A stretch of 64,000 nucleotides of DNA from NCBI GenBank assembly GCA_028554755.1, contig JAPTOF010000011.1, positions 310,001 to 374,000 of the forward strand. Reading direction: 5' to 3'. This document shows positions 58,231-64,000 of this stretch, in pieces. How positions within the stretch are numbered: position 1 is the first letter of the stretch; every line of letters begins with the position of its first letter. The stretch comes from Cordia subcordata. Taxonomy: Eukaryota > Streptophyta > Magnoliopsida > Boraginales > Cordiaceae. The position numbers and the translations under genes were made by a program. Under the pieces are notes generated by a model. It was not told where the DNA came from. It saw nothing but the letters and a program-made list of their open reading frames with translations, and searched no databases.

Positions 58231-60156
58231 AACAAACCCTATTGACTTAAATGGCTTACGTGGCCACATTAAATTTGGCCAATTCCTTTTCTTTTTCTGT
58301 TATTTTCTTTCCTTTTTCTTTCCTTGGACTTTCTTAAAGAAATTCTCTTCAAAAAAATTTTGTCCCTTATCTTCTTGACTTTTTCAAATCTTCACTCTCA
58401 AGAAAATTCTTTTTACCTTTTCTTATGTCTATCTTTCCAAATTTTGTTTCTAAATTTTCTCAATTTCTTTTTTAATTTTCTTGCACATAAATAAAAAATT
58501 AAAGTGACTAAATATTTTCAATAGACTCACATGATTAAATTCAAAAAAATAAAAATAAATAGCAGAAATATAATTACAGTAATGTGCCCAATGATATCCA
58601 TGATAAATAAGATTTGATGGATGCCAAGATTGTGGCTTTTTCTGGGCAGTCGATGGTGTGTGCGGTGAGAACACTATGAAAAAGACGGGTTTGAACTTGG
58701 CTATTCAAAACTTGTCTGAGGGACGGCCTCATCCTCGGCGCTTTGTTTTACTCTTTTTTCTGGATGAATCAGTCAAAATTCATTAAAGAAACAAGTAAAA
58801 GGGCAAGGCCTCAATACACGAGGATTACAACCAAAACTGGTCCAAGATATGAAATACAATGGAGGACTAGAACCAAAATACAAGAAAATTTCAAAAAAAA
58901 AAAGAAAAATATATAAAATAAAACAAAGTAATTAGTAAATGATAGTACCAGTTTCAAGTTAAGCCAATTGAGTTCAAACTTGATTAGTTAATTAGCTTCC
59001 CCAAGACTTATCTTGAATAATATTCATATTAAATAATTAAAATATTAAAAGCTAGTTGAAAATCGAGAGAGAGGAGCAGAAAAGAAATGAAAAGATGAAA
59101 TAGGAAAGGGTGGAGGTGGCGGAGGAAGGGCATGTATAGATTTTGGGGACCAAAACGTAATTCATAGAAGTTTTTACAAGGAAAAACAATAGGTGACCAA
59201 GGGCCAAAATAGTTGTTGGTCAAATCTGGCTGCTGGATTATAATTCCGTCCTATTCCATATAGGAATTTGGGATGGGACGGCTTCAGGAAAGGCTAACCC
59301 ATAGGAAATTCAATCAGGCGGAAGAATCATACATCTTTCTAACCCGAACTCAAAAGCCATTCCCATCATGAAACCCGTCTACCCGTTGCTCATAGCTCGT
59401 ACCCACGGGATAAGGGTTGCAGATGCGATCATAAATCAAACCAGATCGAAACATTTAGCTATCAATGGACAAAGCCGGAACATCGACCGCAAACGAAGGA
59501 TGGCCAGGCCCCGATTCCCAGGGTTAGGGTATTCCCTATTAAAAGATATTCTTAACGGGTCAACTAGTGCTTGAAAATAATGGAGATCGTTAGTGCCTGT
59601 AATGGTGGTACCACGTGTCAATGTAATGAGTTCCTCGTAGAACAAATGGCCATTCTAAGATTCTCCTCGAGAAAAAGGAGTAAATGAGAACTCTAGAGTC
59701 ATTCCTGAATCTTCCTAAAATGACACCATCTCAGAAGTATTTAACCTAAACGAACTGCTTTTGGAACCAAAAGTATAAATCACAAGAACATGCAGATGGT
59801 CTGTAACGTTCAGATGAGGTACCATGACCGATCTACATTTCTGTTGAATCAATTGAAAGCTTACAAGACCATCAGCATATGCTACCATGTGAAACATCAG
59901 CACCTTCATATCTTACAAGATCTAACTTCTCAGAGGAGACAATCAGTGTCTCAAGCATCCCCAATTAGCCAGAATGCAGTATCCCTCGGCTTTAGACCAA
60001 TCTTTCTTCCATTGTCATCAATAAATGCCAGCCGATATGTCCCCCGTGGCGAATTTGCTATGATAAACCAATTGCGCAGTGAAAATAATAATTCTTTTCT
60101 GCTCTGAGGTACTACAACAACAGAATTCGGAGTACTCCACAAAGTCGTCACAGAGC
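58231..60156. other. Intergenic DNA downstream of the PAT-like gene
   Basis: No supported gene. 58231-59000 is T- or A-rich. 59270-59580 is more GC-rich with repeated ACCCG words, perhaps a decayed transposon. 59700-60156 directly follows the PAT-like stop codon on the minus strand and probably contains its 3' untranslated region; the open frames there have no recognisable product. Confidence 0.5.
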
Positions 60157-63100
60157 TTATAATTCTTGAGCATCCAAATTAGGTTTGGAAGGATATTCAA
60201 GACCCTGAAGAGCAGGTATCCTTCGTATATCTTCTTCAGTGTAAGCGGGGATGAACCAATACCACTTGTCTGTCCCAAATACCTAATGCACAAACCACCA
60301 AAAGTTTTGTAAGACAATGACAAACTGATAATATATTATATTGCGAAAGGAAGCACACAAACAGTAATTAAGCGAAGAGCTTGTTACAAGAAAATGCAGA
60401 ATATAAGATAAAGGATGAATAGCAGCCTATCTCCTGTGGTATGTCATAAATATATCCTACTCCTTGCATTTTTAAAATAGGAACTGAACCTCCTCTGATC
60501 CTCAAATGTGTAGCACATAGATGTGTAGCAAACATGTCCTTTAAAATTAGGGTCTGTCTCTAATTCAAAATCATAGGGAATAATGTGCATTTAACCATAT
60601 GTGTAAGTTGCTGTTTACCCTAAAATAAAAGATGTATGCAACTCAAATCAGTAACAAAATGAGACTTCTATGGCTAGTGAAAGATCCCAGAAGCAATTTG
60701 CTAGAGCGAAATGTGGTTTAAATATTGTGTTTCATGAAATTGAAAAAGCAATGACAAGTTTTAGGATTCAACAAGAATCTTTACACTAAGAGTATATGCT
60801 AGGTTCTGAGTTCTCCACAATGAAACTAGTCGTGGTCATTTTGTTACTTCCAAATTTGATTTGAAGCTATGGACACGACAATCCTGTTCCTGATCAATCT
60901 TGATTCATCTCAGTTATGAGAGTTCTTCAGTTGACCGATAATTGGTGCTAGCAACTTAGGTAAATCTTGTAGCTCAACTCCTGAAGGTTAGGTAAACCAC
61001 TAAATCTCTTAGCTCAATTCATGGAGGACAAGAATTAATTGGGTGTTCCAACAAATATCTTAATGGCCTTGATAGGCACGCAACCTCACAGGAATATGAG
61101 GAAAAATTAGATATTCGAAGTCAAACAGATAACAATTAACAAAAGGAAATTGATGCTGAAGTAATGTAGCTTCAAGTATGGGCAGGCCAAAAATACTTTA
61201 GTGGAAGAAAACATATTTATGTTGGAAAGGTATTTTGCGAAACAATTTATATAAAATTGCAGACCTCTTGACGAATCTGAAAGGCATAGGGAAAAAGAGA
61301 TGCAGTAAGAAGGGAAATATGAAGGTGGAAAGCTCAAAGCCACCTTTGTCATGACGCTTTTGATTGCACTGGGTAGAAGTTGTACGGAACTACCATGACT
61401 CACCACTTTAAAATAGCTAATCGCGAATTACTCAAGGCCCCATCCCATTTTGTGTACATTACTCTGCCATAGAGGTGGCAAAACGGGTCCGAACCCTCGG
61501 GTTGAACCGTTTAACCCGCATAAATGTAGGGTTAGGGTTTAGCATTTCATAACCCGCAAGGCAAACTGGTGGACCCGACCCGCGCTAAGGGTGGGTCGTG
61601 TGGGTTGAACCACGGGTCACCCGCGGGTTGACCCGCTAGTGTCTTTTTTTAAAAAAAAAAAAAATACATATAAGTTTAAAGTTAGAAACCTTAAGTTTTT
61701 TTTCTTCTTATTGCACATTATAGTTTGCCGCCTTAGCAGCCATATTTGAGGCTTTGATTGTAGCTATGGACTATGGTAATTGTTGTCTTATTTTGTTAAT
61801 GTTAGTTTGTGATTAGGTGTTTAATTTCGATTTTAAATTATCGATTGTGTTTGTGACATTTAGTTCATTAACTTTAACTATTTTTAGGTGCCTAATTTTT
61901 TGTTTTTTTTTGGGTCAAACAAGTCACAAGTGTTTATTAATTACTATTTAATTTTTTTAGTTTTATTTATTTTTAAATAATATTAAAATACTAAAAAATT
62001 AAGTGAATCTACCCGCAAACCCGCTAGGCCGCGGTGCGGATGGGGGATGTAGGCCCCCGCATGAACCCGACCCGACCCGTGGAACCGCATAACCCCAGCT
62101 AAATAGGTCGGGTTGGCCTGCGGGTGCCCGTTTGCCACCTCTACTCTACCATTGAGGAAAGCATGGCCAAATGCTGAAAGAGATGGAAAGTGAATGGTAG
62201 CCTTTCTTTGGTCAGAGAAAGTATAAGATAAGCATATGCTTATTTTTCCTATGCAGCATTATATGCAAGGAAAACAAATGCCAGGTATTTCAGCTTATGG
62301 GGTGGTAGGGGTGTGGAGTTTTATTTGCTATTAACCAATTTAGAGCAGGGGAATTGTAGTCTTCTAAAGATCATTAATCTTCAATTTCGAGGGTACAAAG
62401 TACGCTGTTTTCAGCTTTTGTTTTTGATGTGAGTAGTAATCACACCAAAGTAACAAAAGAAGATAACATATACATAAAACTAACCTGTTCAAAATTTCTC
62501 CTTCGACCAATATCGTACCGCCATTTTGCGGTGGTCTTCTTCTCATAGGCCTTAATGTAGAAAAATGACTAATCAGTAACCACACTTTCCTCATTTGATA
62601 AGATAGAGATAGAATCTTATTGAAAGAAAGAGAGATTTGCTAAAAAGGAAACAAGTATGTCCAAATGTTGCATGTCACACAGCTAAAATTTCCCGTAAGG
62701 AGAACTCACAGTCATATTCAGATAAGCAAACAGGGGGAAGGGGAAATAGCATTAATAACAGCCGACAACTTTGTACTGCTAGAGCAGATTCTCGTCAGCT
62801 GTAGAAAGCAGACTGTGACTACAATGTACTAATACATTCATTCCAGAATACACACCAATACTTTTTGAAATGTTATTTCCCATTTAGAATGTTATGAAAA
62901 CCCTCAAAATCCTAGAACAACAGCAGCTGCCCAATAGTTCGCTAATGGTAGGCACCAAGAAGGTCAGAAGTTGAGTCAGTTAGGATTCTTGTTCCACCAG
63001 GAAAGGACCCCATATAATAGGAGGGGTAAGACTGCATGTACCTAAAAGGTGATTTCAATTTGGAGAAGAGCAGAGAACTAGAAAGTCATAGCTCTGAGTT

Positions 63101-63597
63101 GAGCATCTAAAGCAAAAGGAGTTTACTTAAGATAAGCATCTGGGATGTCAGCAAGTAACAGAAAGCACCAAAGTTATACAGAAGGCAGTCAAATGAAGTA
63201 ACAAGTGCTTCAAGGGGAAGTGAAAAGGATGAGAAACTTATGATCAAATGACACCGTATTGCATCGTTGAAAATGTTCATATTAGGAGATATGATTACCT
63301 CAATAGTAGTTGTATTACCAGCCACCAGAGATATATGCATGATCAGAAATCCCATCACACTCAGAGCAAATGCAAGATTCAAGACTGGTAATGCAAAGAT
63401 AATGGGTTTAAATATACATATAGAGGCAAGTGAAAAGACTTGAACCAAAAAGCCTAAGAGTCATAGGCCTTACCAAAGGCAAGAAAGGTGGTGGCAAGAC
63501 TACTTGGAGTACCAGCAATTTCTCCATCACCAAAAAAAGCAATGAATTGTGGTAGCAATGATAGAGTCACTAAAGTGGTCTCAAGAAACGTGTAAAA
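60157..63597 (-). CDS. PAT13/14-like: DHHC protein S-acyltransferase (PAT13/PAT14-like), last four coding exons
   Basis: Exons in transcript order: 63597-63474 (FYTFLETTLVTLSLLPQF...), 63384-63299 (LNLAFALSVMGFLIMHISLV...NTTTIE), 62550-62485 (AYEKKTTAKWRYDIGRRRNF), 60282-60157 (VFGTDKWYWFIPAYTEEDIR...) ending at TAA 60157-60159. All junctions are GT/AG and phases agree, giving an open 133-residue C-terminus. Family knowledge: DHHC enzymes attach palmitate to Cys of target proteins at Golgi or plasma membranes. The segment covers the third and fourth membrane helices and the cytosolic tail with the TTxE motif (TTIE) and WRYD block typical of PAT13/PAT14. The DHHC-bearing exon lies beyond 64000. 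Internal exons show no stops, so the gene looks functional. A hAT MITE sits in the last intron. Confidence 0.88.
61470..62143 (+). mobile_element. hAT-type MITE in the last intron of the PAT-like gene
   Basis: Ends TAGAGGTGGCA and TGCCACCTCTA are perfect inverted repeats. The 8-bp flanks are CTCTGCCA (61462-61469) and CTCTACCA (62144-62151), a hAT-type duplication with one mismatch. Both ends carry long runs of CGGGTT/AACCCG words; the centre is AT-rich with no gene. This is a well-known plant non-autonomous hAT type. Confidence 0.85.
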
Positions 63598-64000
63598 CTG
63601 CATCAATGTAAGAAACTAGTCAGTGTGCTACATGTTACCTGAATCAACTATATTGAAAATATTGACCCTAGCAAAAAAGTAACAGCAACGTTTTACATAT
63701 TTAATATCAATTCACCGACAAAAGAATTTGCCATTGAAGTGCTTAGTATGAGAGATGTCCAGATGAATAGTTCCTATAACACAAAAAATAAGCAAGTGAT
63801 TTTGGAATAATATATTGTCATTATGCTGTCACAAGGTCATTTATTGACATATAGAATCAAAGGTGATCAATTCTGGGATCTAACCTTGTGACTTTACGGT
63901 AGGTTCAAAATCCCTGGAAGGGGTAAGTTGGGTGAAGATCCTTCTAAAATTGATAATAAGACAATGGGTGGAACAAGTAAATATACAGCACAACCTAGAG
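63598..64000 (-). other. Intron of the PAT-like gene
   Basis: Upstream of the acceptor at 63598-63599 (ATTGATGCAG) no exon with the expected DHHC or NYKYFLLFL-like coding could be found up to 64000. This stretch is therefore read as intron, with the catalytic exon outside the window. Confidence 0.55.

Noticed and set aside
59368..59645. Overlapping frames in a GC-richer stretch thought to be an exon of a host gene
   Set aside because: No splice pattern or family resemblance; repeated ACCCG words suggest decayed transposon DNA.
63700..63790. Possible further exon of the PAT-like gene (AG followed by a short open minus-strand stretch)
   Set aside because: Its translation does not resemble the expected DHHC region and it runs into a stop, so it is treated as intron.

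Overview
This is nuclear DNA of a flowering plant: AT-rich and made almost entirely of nested transposable elements. One recognisable host gene enters at the right edge. Plant origin is supported by Ty1/copia elements with the initiator-Met tRNA primer site, Ty3 elements of Tat/Athila type, a CACTA transposon with a plant-specific Transposase_24-like gene, a plant L1 LINE, a caulimovirid-like fragment, and the last four exons of a DHHC protein S-acyltransferase closest to Arabidopsis PAT13/PAT14.

Layout. 1-14 kb: an old Ty1/copia array (gag about 2.5 kb, pol 3.3-5.7 kb and 9.95-11.86 kb, LTRs at 7.77-9.86 and 11.89-13.7 kb). It is interrupted by antisense Ty3 LTRs at 1-441 and 5745-7670; the second is a solo LTR with a GTCCC target duplication. 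13.7-17.4 kb: pieces of the same Ty3 LTR group facing each other, plus a 3' internal remnant. 17.4-27.05 kb: probably another antisense LTR, split by two insertions. One is a 2.7 kb caulimovirid-like fragment (18859-21591) whose two arms point in opposite directions and which sits between 229-bp direct repeats. The other is a complete 4.6 kb CACTA element (22157-26771, TSD TCA). 27-36 kb: no recognised gene, but a pair of related MITE-like elements in opposite orientation, microsatellites and a tandem duplication. 36-40 kb: a Ty3 remnant and its LTR.

40034-55581: a Sirevirus-type Ty1/copia array with the order LTR-internal-LTR-internal-LTR. It is flanked as a whole by one 5-bp target duplication (GGGAC) and is nested in the Ty3 LTR. 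Internal region 1 lost about 3.3 kb from gag to RT at a short homology. Internal region 2 keeps every domain but is broken by stops, frameshifts and catalytic changes. Both carry a third gene after pol (envelope-like position; basic N-terminus, acidic and probably coiled-coil C-terminus) and three polypurine tracts before the 3' LTR.

55.9-58.2 kb: an antisense L1 LINE with ORF1 and the endonuclease but no reverse transcriptase. 60157-63597: the 3' exons of the PAT13/14-like gene on the minus strand, with a hAT-type MITE (61470-62143) in its last intron.

The most interesting signals are: a GTCGAC-centred palindrome plus TATA module that recurs in the LTR promoters of two unrelated retrotransposon superfamilies and again just upstream of the third ORF of the Sirevirus, suggesting an internal promoter; the head-to-head viral fragment between long direct repeats; and the three-LTR array sharing one target duplication. 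All percentages and ages would need alignments that were not run here.
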